Of a stretch of 64,000 nt of DNA, positions 42,142-51,183 are shown one piece after another. The position numbers and the translations under genes are program-made. The stretch's first letter is position 1. Every line of letters starts with the position of its first letter. Below the pieces are notes generated by a model. That model saw only the letters and a program-made list of their open reading frames with translations, was not told where the DNA came from and did no database searches. Origin of the DNA: Porticoccaceae bacterium (GTDB lineage: Bacteria; Pseudomonadota; Gammaproteobacteria; Pseudomonadales; Porticoccaceae); assembly GCA_021773435.1 (NCBI GenBank), contig JAJFKC010000039.1, positions 157,118 through 221,117 on the forward strand. The letters run 5' to 3'.

Positions 42142-43008
42142 TTATCTCGGCATTTTCGCTATCGCATGAATATCAAATCGCGTGGTCTTACCGTCGATTG
42201 AAAAACTCGCTTTGATACCGGCCAGTGGTGACGCTCGGCGCGGACGTTTGACAACTACCCGGTAGCGCGCAACCTCTAACGCCGCCATCAACAAGTCGCC
42301 AGCGTCTTCATCGCTTCCCACTAAGCCCTGAAATATGGCCATTTCTTTTTTTACTTTGGCACTTTTGAATCGTTCAGGAAACATAGGGTCGAGATAAATC
42401 ACATCGGGACGCTTGTCTTTTGTGAAGCTATCTTCCGTGAGGCGGTCTTCGGTGAGGCAATGCAACCAGGATTTGCTATCGCCGTTGTGCATAGTTAAGC
42501 GTTTGCTGATCAACTGCAATGAGTTTTTTCCTGTATTTTCCTGTAGCCCAGCCTGGGATAACCGGTCTAACCCGTCCGATAACAGTGCAGCAACAATATC
42601 ATTACGTTCAACCAGAACGACCTGTGCACCGAGGCTGGCCAGAACAAATCCATCTCGACCCAGGCCAGCTGTTAAGTCAGCAATCAGAGGCTTAAAACCA
42701 GCGGATAATCCGACTGCTCGCGCAAGTGGCTGCTTGACCCCGCCACCAAATAAACGTCTGTGCCGCGCAGCTCCAGTCACAAAATCACAGCGGACAACAT
42801 ATGGCCCAGTCTTGTCGTCTGTCTGGTTTTTGGCGAGGGCAAGTCCAGCGTCGCTATATTTTAGATAGCATTCGGTGGTTATTTGGTCAGGGCTTTGAAC
42901 CAGGTCTATAGCGAATTTTTCGGCCAGTTTTTCAGCCAGGGCGATGTGGCGCGGCGCACTGACTGAATCTGCAAGCAAGACTACATTACCGATAGATGCA
43001 ACAGCCAC
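42142..43008 (-). CDS. rsmJ: 16S rRNA (guanine(1516)-N2)-methyltransferase RsmJ
   Basis: Methylates G1516 in 16S rRNA. The SAM motif is LTAGLGRDGFVLASLG, followed by the acidic strand VLVERN, the catalytic-like YLDPMFPERFKSAKVKKEM and the RVVVKRP strand, all typical of the YhiQ/RsmJ family. The start is GTG. At 288 residues it is slightly long because of a short insert at about 181-196 made of L-T-E-D-R/S-like pentapeptides, from a 15-base tandem repeat. Confidence 0.92.
   Translation of the reverse strand: MAVASIGNVVLLADSVSAPRHIALAEKLAEKFAIDLVQSPDQITTECYLKYSDAGLALAKNQTDDKTGPYVVRCDFVTGAARHRRLFGGGVKQPLARAVGLSAGFKPLIADLTAGLGRDGFVLASLGAQVVLVERNDIVAALLSDGLDRLSQAGLQENTGKNSLQLISKRLTMHNGDSKSWLHCLTEDRLTEDSFTKDKRPDVIYLDPMFPERFKSAKVKKEMAIFQGLVGSDEDAGDLLMAALEVARYRVVVKRPRRASPLAGIKASFSIDGKTTRFDIHAIAKMPR
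42422..42466. repeat. 15-base tandem repeat x3 inside rsmJ
   Basis: Copies related to gtgaggcggtcttcg at 42422, 42437 and 42452, in frame with rsmJ, placed just before its Y-L-D-P-M motif. Confidence 0.75.
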
Positions 43009-43074
43009 TATTTACTGACAGTTATTCGCCGTCTCAAACTAGCTAGCTCAATCATTCCAACGTACAAAGATTGG

Positions 43075-43722
43075 CTATAAGGGCACCAACTCCAGCTCAA
43101 CACGTCTATTGGCCTGACGGCCTCCAGGGGTATCATTGCTCGCCACTGGGTAACGCTCACCATAGCCGGAAACCTGCACTCGCCCGGACATAACACCGTG
43201 GCTAATCATCAATTGTCCAACACTACCGGCGCGCTGTTCAGACAGCGTCTGGTTGTAACTATCGTCCCCTTCTGAATCGGTATGTCCGGCGACTCGAATG
43301 ACAGTTTTATCAAACTCTTTCAAGACCAATGCCACCGACTCTAACGTTGAGTAAAACTCGGGGCGCACTTCGTGACGATCTGAACCAAAGGTAATATTGC
43401 CGGGCATAATCAGGCGTATATTATCGCCTTCCCTAACCACTCTCACACCTGTGCCTTCCAACTTCGCTCGAAGGGCGGCTTCCTGCTTATCCATATAAAA
43501 GCCAATGCCACTACCTACCGCAGCGCCCCCTGCGGCACCAATCAAAGCACCTTTTTTGCGATCTTTTTTGCTGGCGGTTGCGGCGCCAATCACTGCCCCA
43601 GCAACAGCACCGATACCTGCACCTTTTGCAGTATTGCTAACCTTTTGATTGCCGGTATACGGATCCGTGGACATGCAGGCCGTTAAAGCCAAAACGACAC
43701 AAACTAAAATCACCTTATTCAT
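43075..43722 (-). CDS. OmpA-like lipoprotein with glycine zipper
   Basis: Predicted outer-membrane lipoprotein, 215 residues. The signal peptide ends in the lipobox L-T-A-C (Cys16). A glycine-zipper region (about 33-75, rich in G-A-x-x-G) precedes a C-terminal OmpA domain with AGHTDSEGDDSYNQ, LSEQRA and the final NRRVELELV, which should bind peptidoglycan. The architecture is that of YiaD-like proteins. An AAGGAG six bases before the ATG at 43722 fixes the start over the upstream in-frame codon at 43764. It has no evident operon partner. Confidence 0.92.
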   Translation of the reverse strand: MNKVILVCVVLALTACMSTDPYTGNQKVSNTAKGAGIGAVAGAVIGAATASKKDRKKGALIGAAGGAAVGSGIGFYMDKQEAALRAKLEGTGVRVVREGDNIRLIMPGNITFGSDRHEVRPEFYSTLESVALVLKEFDKTVIRVAGHTDSEGDDSYNQTLSEQRAGSVGQLMISHGVMSGRVQVSGYGERYPVASNDTPGGRQANRRVELELVPL

Positions 43723-44030
43723 TGCTAACTCCTTAGATATCACTCTGGTACGTTTTTTTAACATCAGACAAATTTAAGTGGGTAGTTTGTAGTTTAAAGG
43801 CGCACAAGTTAAGAAACGACTTGGTACCACGCGACTACGCATACGGCGACGCCGTTGCTTTGCCTTTAGCTTAGCAGTTGGAATGCAATAAATACGTGCG
43901 CATTGCCTCAATATTTCTATTCTCATGGCCGTACTCTCGGACTCAGCATTTCAGCGCCACCTAACTTCTCAATAGCGTTGGCGCTTGCGAGTGACTATGA
44001 TCAAGACTCTATTATCGCTGAGCATTATTT
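43723..44030. other. Divergent intergenic region between two lipoprotein genes
   Basis: The 308 bases separate the OmpA-like lipoprotein (minus) and the LRR protein (plus). GTGACTATGATCAA at 43991-44004 differs by one base from the FNR/ANR consensus, and TATTAT at 44010-44015 could be a -10 for the plus gene. If both are real the factor would overlap the core promoter and repress. No gene is seen. Confidence 0.4.
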
Positions 44031-44462
44031 ATGAAAAAGATACTCTGTTTGCTTGCTACTCTCATTCTCTCAGCCAGCTGTAAGCAATACAGTGTTACGT
44101 TCAATGACGCCACCATTTACGAACCACCCACGTTATTGACCAATTTTGCTGTTGCGGACTCAGCTTTATACAAATGCATCGACCAGACCGTTAAAGAATT
44201 GAAAATTTATGCCGCTAACCAGCTAAACATTCTCAGGTGCAGCGGAGTCAACATAGTGCAGACCGATGGCTTAAGTCTATTTACCCAGATCACTGTGCTC
44301 GATCTGTCAGACAATAATCTAACCTATATTCCCGAATTATCTGACCTAAAAAAACTGACTCACTTAAACCTTGAGGGGAACACTAGTCTAGCCTGTAAAT
44401 CAACCATAAATCTGACAAAAAACATCACCAATTTAGCCCTTCCTGTGCATTGTATAAATTAA
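44031..44462 (+). CDS. Small exported leucine-rich-repeat protein
   Basis: A 143-residue protein that I do not recognise as a named family. A signal peptide (MKKILCLLATLILSASC) ends at Cys17; the lipobox L-S-A-S-C is not canonical, so it may be a lipoprotein or simply secreted. Two LRR units follow at about 88-118 (VLDLSDNNLTYIPELS, THLNLEGN) with the L-x-x-L-x-L-x-x-N pattern. Several further cysteines (near 49, 69, 127 and 141) could form disulfides that cap the repeats. It stands alone, divergent from the OmpA-like lipoprotein and convergent with purC. LRR proteins of this size usually bind other proteins. Confidence 0.75.
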   Translation: MKKILCLLATLILSASCKQYSVTFNDATIYEPPTLLTNFAVADSALYKCIDQTVKELKIYAANQLNILRCSGVNIVQTDGLSLFTQITVLDLSDNNLTYIPELSDLKKLTHLNLEGNTSLACKSTINLTKNITNLALPVHCIN

Positions 44463-44779
44463 ACGTTTTCCTGCGATTCTGGTTGACATTGGTTACTCAC
44501 AGAATCTGGGGATAAGTTTGTGGACAACTTAATCAAAACCGGTCAAAAGGCCCTATCCGTATAGCTTTTTTACAAATGGCTACTTTTTAAACAATATAAA
44601 ACATGCAATAAAATCAATAACTTAAAATATAGCTCTTCTTAAATCAATGACTTAGCACTTGTTCCAAAAAGTCATATGAGGTAGCGCCATTAACTACATT
44701 CATCTGTGGAAAAAAAACACTGTTATTAAAGAGAAAAGCACCAAAACTGCGCATCTCAATGGTCATCAAAAAGACTATT
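44463..44779. other. Convergent A/T-rich gap with DnaA-box-like 9-mers
   Basis: The 317 bases lie between two convergent genes, so no promoter is expected. An inverted repeat (GATTCTG at 44475 and CAGAATC at 44500) is followed by TGGGGATAA (44507-44515) and TGTGGACAA (44519-44527), each one base from the DnaA-box consensus, in the same orientation and 12 bases apart. A third, TGTGGAAAA, is at 44705. Between them lies a strongly A/T-rich stretch (44541-44660). No gene is seen. Confidence 0.5.
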
Positions 44780-45493
44780 TTATCCGAAGTTCAAGCCTAG
44801 TCTGTGCCCTACCAGCTCATAGGATTCAACGACATCGCCAAGACCTTGGCGAAAGCGATCTTTATCCAGTTTTTCACGGGTTTCAGCGTCCCAAAGTCGA
44901 CATCCATCCGGCGTGAATTCATCACCCAGAATCACCTCACCTTTGTACAAACCAAACTCCAACTTGTAATCCACAAGCAGCATGTCGCCGGCCAAAAATA
45001 GTGCCTTGAGCACATCGTTCGCAGCAAAAGTCAGCTCCTTCATTTTAACGACGTGTTCTGACCTGGCCCAGCCGAAAGACTCAATATGATATTCATTAAT
45101 CATCGGGTCGCCGCGCTCATCATCTTTCAGAAAAAACTCAAACGTTGGCGGATTTAAGTCAAGGCCCTCTTCGATGCCCAGACGCTTGCAAATGCTACCA
45201 GCCGCAATATTGCGCACCACACACTCGACGGGAATCATGTCCAGCTTCAGGACCACAGACTCCTCGTCATTTAACAAAGATTTGTGGTGGGTGGGGATGC
45301 CTGCCTCGGCAAGCCTGGCCATGATAAACGCGTTAAACTTATTATTTACCATGCCTTTCCGGTCAAGTTGCTCTATCTTCTTACCGTCAAAGGCAGAGGT
45401 ATCATTCCGAAAATGCAGGATTAACAAGTCGGGGTCGTCAGTAAAATAAACCGACTTTGCCTTGCCACGATACAATTCATCACACTTGTTCAT
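44780..45493 (-). CDS. purC: Phosphoribosylaminoimidazole-succinocarboxamide (SAICAR) synthase
   Basis: Joins CAIR and aspartate in purine synthesis. The 237-residue protein starts [16 protein letters not shown], with [14 protein letters not shown], the [12 protein letters not shown] motif and LVDYKLEFG and [12 protein letters not shown], all family hallmarks. The ATG at 45493 is preferred to the codon at 45511; AGGAG lies upstream. The purC-MBL-bamC-dapA order is shared with pseudomonads. Confidence 0.97.
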   Translation of the reverse strand: MNKCDELYRGKAKSVYFTDDPDLLILHFRNDTSAFDGKKIEQLDRKGMVNNKFNAFIMARLAEAGIPTHHKSLLNDEESVVLKLDMIPVECVVRNIAAGSICKRLGIEEGLDLNPPTFEFFLKDDERGDPMINEYHIESFGWARSEHVVKMKELTFAANDVLKALFLAGDMLLVDYKLEFGLYKGEVILGDEFTPDGCRLWDAETREKLDKDRFRQGLGDVVESYELVGHRLGLNFG

Positions 45494-45649
45494 AGAAGAA
45501 TTTCTCCTCAATCGCCTATAAATATATCTTGATTCGCTCTGTGGCTAATGACACCCCACAACAATTACTCATTGCCTAGCCACCAATCAACTTAATCTAA
45601 CTCGATTTATCAACCGGGCTTACTAAAGCTGGTTTGTTCAGCCTCGGTC

Positions 45650-45705
45650 GTTCAATCTGAGCTGTTCAATCTGAGTTGCTCAATCTGAGTTGCTCAACAA
45701 GGCTT
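45650..45705. repeat. 14-base tandem repeat x4 before purC
   Basis: Copies of gttcaatctgagtt at 45650, 45664, 45678 and, more diverged, 45692; the last reaches the stop codon of the MBL gene. The rest of the 210-base gap before purC is featureless. Confidence 0.93.
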
Positions 45706-46462
45706 ATTCGATATTCAACCAGTTTGCGCCGCCCGTCTGGCTCGCATAATGCACTTGCGACATCCCTGCAACCAGAGGGCTAATAAAACTCTTCACCCTG
45801 TCGAGGGTATTATTTTGCTCACTCATATGACCAATCACAATACCCTGTAACTTATCCGTACCAATTGTTCTTATCAGACCCGCGGCCTGTTCATTATTTA
45901 AATGGCCCCAGTTTCCGCCCACACGCTGCTTTAATGGGTAAGGGTAAGGACCGTCGGCTAACATTTGTGGATCATGGTTAGCTTCTACAAGCAGCCCATC
46001 ACACTGCCGATAAGACTCAATAACATGGGGTGTAATACTGCCCAGATCGGTCAATATACCCAATGATTGCCGCTGACCGGTAAACACAAACTGCACAGGT
46101 TCACGAGCATCGTGGGGTACCGCAACGGGGGAGACGACGATATCCTCGACCTGAAATTCCTTATGGGGGTCAATAGTATTAACAACCAGATTCGATGTTC
46201 CAGCGGCAGCTTTTAAGGTTCCCGCTGTCATATACACCGGCAATTGAAAGCGCCTGGCCAGACTAAAAACGCCGCGGATATGATCACCGTGCTCGTGGGT
46301 AACCAGAATGGCACTTAACTGATCGGGATGTCGGCCCTCGCGCGCCATGCGCCGCGTCAATTCCACAACGGAGAATCCGCAATCAACCAACAGGCAAGCA
46401 CTGTCCGATTCAACCAGGGTGGCGTTACCCTTGCTGCCACTACCCAATGACATTAAACGCAC
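45704..46462 (-). CDS. MBL-fold hydrolase, YycJ/PA1012-like
   Basis: Metallo-beta-lactamase-fold protein of 252 residues. The metal motif is THEHGDH, with further ligands near PHDA and the C-terminal GHMS. The N-terminus MRLMSLGSGSKGNATLVES is typical of the branch that includes YycJ-type 5'-3' exonuclease-like proteins. The substrate is not established. The start is GTG; an ATG three codons later is possible. Located between bamC and purC, the same place as in Pseudomonas. Confidence 0.87.
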   Translation of the reverse strand: MRLMSLGSGSKGNATLVESDSACLLVDCGFSVVELTRRMAREGRHPDQLSAILVTHEHGDHIRGVFSLARRFQLPVYMTAGTLKAAAGTSNLVVNTIDPHKEFQVEDIVVSPVAVPHDAREPVQFVFTGQRQSLGILTDLGSITPHVIESYRQCDGLLVEANHDPQMLADGPYPYPLKQRVGGNWGHLNNEQAAGLIRTIGTDKLQGIVIGHMSEQNNTLDRVKSFISPLVAGMSQVHYASQTGGANWLNIE

Positions 46463-46489
46463 CAGGCTATTTCCCCATCACGTTCCCAA

Positions 46490-47539
46490 TTAGGATAAGT
46501 TGGCACGGATTTTTTTCAGTAGGCGTAATGAATCAAGCCTGGTCAGCTCACCCTGTTGAGCATCGAATATTCTGACTTCTACGCCATCGTCACCCGACAA
46601 AACCCGTACTTCATAATCCACTTCAAGCACTCGTTCTTCTTTCACCGCAGCACCCAGCATACGCCGGATAAAACCCGGCTTATCAACTTCTTCATCGCCA
46701 ACTTGATCGTGTATATAAAAAATACCTGCCGAACGATCCTGATCGACAATTGAAAAATTTTCTTTGTTGACTGAATAGCCCACCGATGCCCAGGAGCGAT
46801 CATAATCAAGCCGCAGCAATATATAGGGTGATTTTTCCTTAGGTGTAAGGATATCTACCTTTGACTCACCACCAATCTCCTGAGCCAACATCGATACGGT
46901 ACCGCTGGATGCGTCCCCCGCGAGTTCACTGGCAACGACATTGAGCATGGTTTTTTCTCGCTCTTCATCATCCGAACTATCTGGCCACTCGGGAATTTCA
47001 GCTGCCCTGGTCATTACCATATGTAAGATTGAAATTTCCGTACTCTTCGGCTGAACACCTTGCTCGATAGTGAAACGATACCGATGGTTTTTCTCAGTAT
47101 CATCCTGAAACTCTAACCAAACGGTTTCAATAACACCCGTTGTTGCGTTTGCCAACGCTGTGGGTACGGCATTTCGGTTGAGTATGCTCCGCACCCGAGG
47201 CCAAACTTCACCAGGCAAACGATTGATCAATATCCAACGACCACCGGGCAAACTCTGGACTTTAACTTCTTCCTCAAGCACATTTGTCGAGAGTATCTGT
47301 GGCCGAGGGGTGCCATCAATATCCTCCAGTAGGCTGGTCTCTGGAATTTTGGGAATGCGATAAAGCTCACCAATCGCATCAGAATCGAGGCCCTCTGGCA
47401 CTTCGATATAAGGCTCCTCCTCAGATAAAAGATAATCCTTACCTTTATTGCGAAACACTCCATCGTCGTCAAACATGCTGCACGCGTTTGTTAGCAACAA
47501 ACCAACCGACATCGTAACTAGCAGCACCTTCTGTTTCAT
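46490..47539 (-). CDS. bamC: Outer membrane assembly lipoprotein BamC
   Basis: Accessory lipoprotein of the BAM complex. The signal peptide ends with L-T-N-A-C (Cys20), an imperfect lipobox. The unstructured N-terminal segment that contacts BamD (PYIEVPEGLDSDAIGELYRIP) is clear, followed by two helix-grip domains. The 349-residue length is normal. It is directly downstream of dapA, as in E. coli and Pseudomonas. Confidence 0.92.
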   Translation of the reverse strand: MKQKVLLVTMSVGLLLTNACSMFDDDGVFRNKGKDYLLSEEEPYIEVPEGLDSDAIGELYRIPKIPETSLLEDIDGTPRPQILSTNVLEEEVKVQSLPGGRWILINRLPGEVWPRVRSILNRNAVPTALANATTGVIETVWLEFQDDTEKNHRYRFTIEQGVQPKSTEISILHMVMTRAAEIPEWPDSSDDEEREKTMLNVVASELAGDASSGTVSMLAQEIGGESKVDILTPKEKSPYILLRLDYDRSWASVGYSVNKENFSIVDQDRSAGIFYIHDQVGDEEVDKPGFIRRMLGAAVKEERVLEVDYEVRVLSGDDGVEVRIFDAQQGELTRLDSLRLLKKIRANLS

Positions 47540-47608
47540 AATTTGGAACCCAGTAGCTGATTTAGCATTTATAAATTTCCCGATTTTGATTTTCTCGCTC
47601 TTCCTGTG

Positions 47609-48490
47609 TCACAAGAGCCCCGCATCAGCGAGCAGTGAACGCAGGGGTTCACGCCAGGACGTTGATAATTGAGTCAGGGGCAGACGAATAGCATCGTGCG
47701 CAATCAAGCCCATCTCAGCGACCGCCCATTTAACTGGTATAGGGTTTGACTCGACAAACAAATTGTCATGAAGCGGAGCCAGCACATCATTGAGTTGCCG
47801 AGTTTTTTCTTTTTCTCCAGCTAGAGCTGCGGTACACAGGGCGTGCATTTGAGCTGGCGCAATATTAGCCGTCACCGAAATATTGCCGCTACCGCCCAGC
47901 AACATCAATTCCACTGCGGTGGCGTCGTCGCCGGAATAGACCGCAAATTCATCATCGCAGCCCGCGATAATCTTGCGCGCGCGATCCATATCACCGGTGG
48001 CTTCTTTAATACCGACGATATTATCAACCTGAGCCAAACGGCAGACTGTTTCGGGCAACATATCGCAGGCCGTACGGGACGGTACATTGTAAAGAATCTG
48101 TGGGATTGCAACCGCTTCAGCGATCGCCTGGTAATGCAGAATCAGGCCTTCCTGGGTGGGTTTGTTGTAATAAGGCGTCACTAGTAAACAGGCATCGGCG
48201 CCACCTTCTTTGGCACCCATGGTTAACTCGATGGCCTCGCTGGTGCTGTTGGCGCCGGTTCCCGCAATGATGGGGATTCGGCCTTTGGCCTGCTCAACAC
48301 AGGCCTTGACGACGGCCAGATGCTCTTCGATTTCTAGCGTAGCGGATTCGCCCGTGGTACCCACTGCGACGATGGCATCGGTACCGGCCTTGATATGCCA
48401 ATCAACCAGGCGCCTCAGAGCATCATAATCAACGGCCAGCGTACCCGGCACCATGGGCGTTACCATGGCCACTATGCTTCCTTTGATCAT
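47609..48490 (-). CDS. dapA: 4-hydroxy-tetrahydrodipicolinate synthase
   Basis: First committed enzyme of DAP/lysine synthesis, joining pyruvate and aspartate semialdehyde. The TIM barrel starts MIKGSIVAMVTPM and has VGTTGESATLE, the catalytic Tyr in VTPYYNKPTQEG and the Schiff-base Lys in IVGIKEATGD. The ATG at 48490 gives 293 residues; the frame extends to 48568 but the added N-terminus has no family counterpart. bamC follows. Confidence 0.97.
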   Translation of the reverse strand: MIKGSIVAMVTPMVPGTLAVDYDALRRLVDWHIKAGTDAIVAVGTTGESATLEIEEHLAVVKACVEQAKGRIPIIAGTGANSTSEAIELTMGAKEGGADACLLVTPYYNKPTQEGLILHYQAIAEAVAIPQILYNVPSRTACDMLPETVCRLAQVDNIVGIKEATGDMDRARKIIAGCDDEFAVYSGDDATAVELMLLGGSGNISVTANIAPAQMHALCTAALAGEKEKTRQLNDVLAPLHDNLFVESNPIPVKWAVAEMGLIAHDAIRLPLTQLSTSWREPLRSLLADAGLL

Positions 48491-48610
48491 CAAAAAAGGC
48501 CACCCGTGATCATCGATTTGCTCCGCAAAAAAAAGCGTCATGGTACTGGGCTGAATTGGCCGACACAAGCGTCGGTACGACTAATTTGTCCGCGTCGGGG
48601 AGAAGTCCTT

Positions 48611-48646
48611 ATCAACTAAAAAATCAACTAGAAAATCAACTAGAAA
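48611..48646. repeat. 12-base tandem repeat x3 upstream of dapA
   Basis: Three copies of atcaactagaaa (the first with one change) in the gap between the DUF2789 gene and dapA. The rest of this 202-base gap shows no gene. Confidence 0.95.
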
Positions 48647-48692
48647 TATTTTCGAAAAAGCGTTGCTCCGCCAGCTCGACAACGTTAGACCA

Positions 48693-48926
48693 CTACCTTC
48701 TTAGCACTGCATCAAGGTGCTCGACCAGCTCGGTCCAGTCGGAATCGTCGGCTAATGCCTCGATCAAAAAAGATCGCTGACCCGGATTCCAGAATGGCGC
48801 CTCCACCAGCTTAAGCTCGGGGTCGAGGGGACTATGCTCTTTAAGAAAAAGCGTCGTACTCTGCTCAGATGAAGGCAGGCCTAACTGCTCAAATAATGCT
48901 TTTAAATTGTGTTCTGAGGTATCCAT
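48693..48926 (-). CDS. DUF2789 family protein
   Basis: A 77-residue cytosolic protein with the DUF2789 pattern: short helix with LFEQLGLPS, the LVEAPFWNPGQRSFL motif and a C-terminal D-W-x-E-L-V helix. The function is unknown. GGGAA precedes the ATG. It lies 18 bases after the MBL gene and may be cotranscribed with it and fabV. Confidence 0.85.
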   Translation of the reverse strand: MDTSEHNLKALFEQLGLPSSEQSTTLFLKEHSPLDPELKLVEAPFWNPGQRSFLIEALADDSDWTELVEHLDAVLRR

Positions 48927-48944
48927 AAATTTCCCTTCACGCGC

Positions 48945-49784
48945 TTAGGTGAGTTCCCAGCAATCCTGATCGAACTCCTCATTTCGAGACGTTCGATGAG
49001 CCAAGCCATCCCGTTCAAGCTTCAACAAATGCGCCCACAGAGAAAAGCGCGCATAAAACAGCACATTTTTATCAACATCGTCATAGACCGTCGACAACAT
49101 GCCCAGCAAGCTGGCTTCGCCGAGTTTTTTCATGCCGGAAACCACTTTTTGCTCGCGCATCGAACGGTGTCTGACCAGACCCTCGACGACTTTAAGCGGC
49201 TCTTGCATCAGGTTGCCATGACCCGGCGCAATAGCCTTCATCGGGTATTTTTTTAATTTCTCCAGTGAATCCACATAGTCCCGCATATCGCCGCTGGGTG
49301 GAATGATCACCACTGTTGAACCGTCCATAATGTGGTCACCCGCAAATAACAAGCCATCTTCGTGAAGAAAATAGCAAACATGATTGCCGACATGGCCGGG
49401 CGTATGAATGGCCTCAAGGGTGAACTCATCGGTTTTAAATTGCTCACCATCGCCGATGTTTTTACTGACCTGGAATGTTTCATCCTGAAAACTATCCGGC
49501 GGCTCCATCATGCAGCCGACCAGCTCTGCGCCAGTTTTTTCGGCCAGTATCGCCGCCACTGGCGAGTGATCTTTATGGGTATGGGTAACGATAATCCAGC
49601 GGATTTTGCCCCCACCTGCCTCAATAATCGCATCGACATGGCTGTCGTATATCGGGCCCGGATCGAGCACTGCAATCTCGTTATTGCCGAGCAAATAGGT
49701 GTTGGTACCAGCACCGGTCATGACGCTGCCGTTAGGCGCGGTAATACGTCGCACCAGCGGTGAAAATTGGTCAACTGTGGTCAT
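48945..49784 (-). CDS. MBL-fold hydrolase, LACTB2/GloB-like
   Basis: Metallo-beta-lactamase-fold hydrolase of 279 residues. The metal motif is THTHKDH, with TPGHVGNH and the AGDHIMDG Asp, and the C-terminal GHG. The C-terminal winged-helix-like domain (LGMLSTVYDDVD...ARFSLWAHLLKLE) is like LACTB2 and related RNase-like or thioesterase-like proteins. GAGGA precedes the ATG at 49784. The substrate is not known. It lies 38 bases downstream of fabV, same strand. Confidence 0.88.
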   Translation of the reverse strand: MTTVDQFSPLVRRITAPNGSVMTGAGTNTYLLGNNEIAVLDPGPIYDSHVDAIIEAGGGKIRWIIVTHTHKDHSPVAAILAEKTGAELVGCMMEPPDSFQDETFQVSKNIGDGEQFKTDEFTLEAIHTPGHVGNHVCYFLHEDGLLFAGDHIMDGSTVVIIPPSGDMRDYVDSLEKLKKYPMKAIAPGHGNLMQEPLKVVEGLVRHRSMREQKVVSGMKKLGEASLLGMLSTVYDDVDKNVLFYARFSLWAHLLKLERDGLAHRTSRNEEFDQDCWELT

Positions 49785-49822
49785 GGAATTGTCCTCTTTA
49801 ATGATCATTCTTTCGGGTACGA

Positions 49823-51004
49823 CTATAGCTCGACTAGCGTTCCAACGTCGGCATCATAATCAACGCCCTCAACGCCAAACCCGAAGAGCTTTAAAAACTC
49901 CTGCCGATAACCAGCAAAGTCGGTTAAATCGCCCAGCGTCTCTGTAGTCACATCGCCCCACAATGCCTTAACCCTCGCCTGTACGCTAGCTTTCAACTCC
50001 AGCCCGTCCATCCGCAAGCGGCCCGCATCATCCAAATCTCGGTCGCCGGTGGTAAAAAGCTGGCGCGCAAACAAACCCTGAATCTGTTCGATGCAGCCCT
50101 CGTGGGTGCCTTCTTCTTTCATAATTTTATAAAGGATCGAAATATATAAAGGCATGATGGGAATGGCTGAACTAGCCTGGGTCACCAGAGCCTTCAGGAC
50201 CGACACTTTGCTTTCACCACCTATGGCCTGTAATTTTTCATCTATGGCGGCACTGGCCCGGTCGAGATCTTTCTTGGCCATGCCGATACTGGCATGACCA
50301 TAAAGCGGCCATGTCATCTCCTCACCAATATAGGTGTATGCCGTGGTTTTGCAGCCTTGTGCCAGCAGCCCTGCATCGGCCAGGGCATCAATCCACCATT
50401 CCCAGTCTTCACCGCCCATAACTTTAATGGTATTGGCGATTTCCTCTTCAGTTGCAGGCTCAACAGTCACTTCATCAATCTTCAGAGTATCCGTATTCAC
50501 ACCCTTCATGGTGTAAGCATCGCCAATCGGCTTGAGTGAAGATTCGTACGTGACACCAGACCGAGGGTCGGTGCGCCGAGGCGAGGCCAGGGAATAAACC
50601 ACCAGATCGAGGGGTCCCATATTTTCCTTCAGCATCTTTATGGCTTGCTCTTTAACCTCATCGGAAAACGCATCGCCGTTGATACCCTCAGCATAGAGTC
50701 CTGCACTGCGCGCTGCGGCCTGTAGTGCAGCGCTATTGTAGTAACCCGCCGAGCCAGTGCGTCTATCTGTCGGCGGTTTTTCGAAGAAGATACCCAAAGT
50801 ATTGGCGCCACAGCCAAACGCTGCAGTGATTCGAGATGCCAGGCCATAGCCTGTTGATGAACCGATCACCAGGACATTCTTTGGGCCACCATCAATTTGT
50901 CCCTTCGTCTTTACATAATCAATTTGCGCCTGGACATGGGCAGCACAGCCGACGGGATGGGCATTGGTGCAAATAAATCCTCTGACTTTGGGCTTAATAA
51001 CCAT
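49823..51004 (-). CDS. fabV: Trans-2-enoyl-ACP/CoA reductase FabV
   Basis: NADH-dependent enoyl reductase for the last step of the fatty-acid elongation cycle. It is a large SDR member of 393 residues, starting MVIKPKVRGFICTNAHPVGC, with the NADH site VLVIGSSTGYGLASR and the active-site Tyr-x8-Lys (YIGEEMTWPLYGHASIGMAKK, in part GHASIGMAKKDLDRA). FabV enzymes are much less sensitive to triclosan than FabI; that is family knowledge. AGGAG five bases before the ATG fixes the start. Confidence 0.95.
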   Translation of the reverse strand: MVIKPKVRGFICTNAHPVGCAAHVQAQIDYVKTKGQIDGGPKNVLVIGSSTGYGLASRITAAFGCGANTLGIFFEKPPTDRRTGSAGYYNSAALQAAARSAGLYAEGINGDAFSDEVKEQAIKMLKENMGPLDLVVYSLASPRRTDPRSGVTYESSLKPIGDAYTMKGVNTDTLKIDEVTVEPATEEEIANTIKVMGGEDWEWWIDALADAGLLAQGCKTTAYTYIGEEMTWPLYGHASIGMAKKDLDRASAAIDEKLQAIGGESKVSVLKALVTQASSAIPIMPLYISILYKIMKEEGTHEGCIEQIQGLFARQLFTTGDRDLDDAGRLRMDGLELKASVQARVKALWGDVTTETLGDLTDFAGYRQEFLKLFGFGVEGVDYDADVGTLVEL

Positions 51005-51183
51005 TCCTACTCCTGTGTTAACCATTGTTTGCAACTAAAGTCTGTTAAAGCGAATTAAGCTCAACGTTCGAACCTACCCTACCGCAGTTCCCGTTCCAGT
51101 ACAGCTTTGCGATAATTGGCATTTATGATACTCCTATAATGGTATCCCGATAATCCCACACTGGCAGAAAAACTTACTCCACG

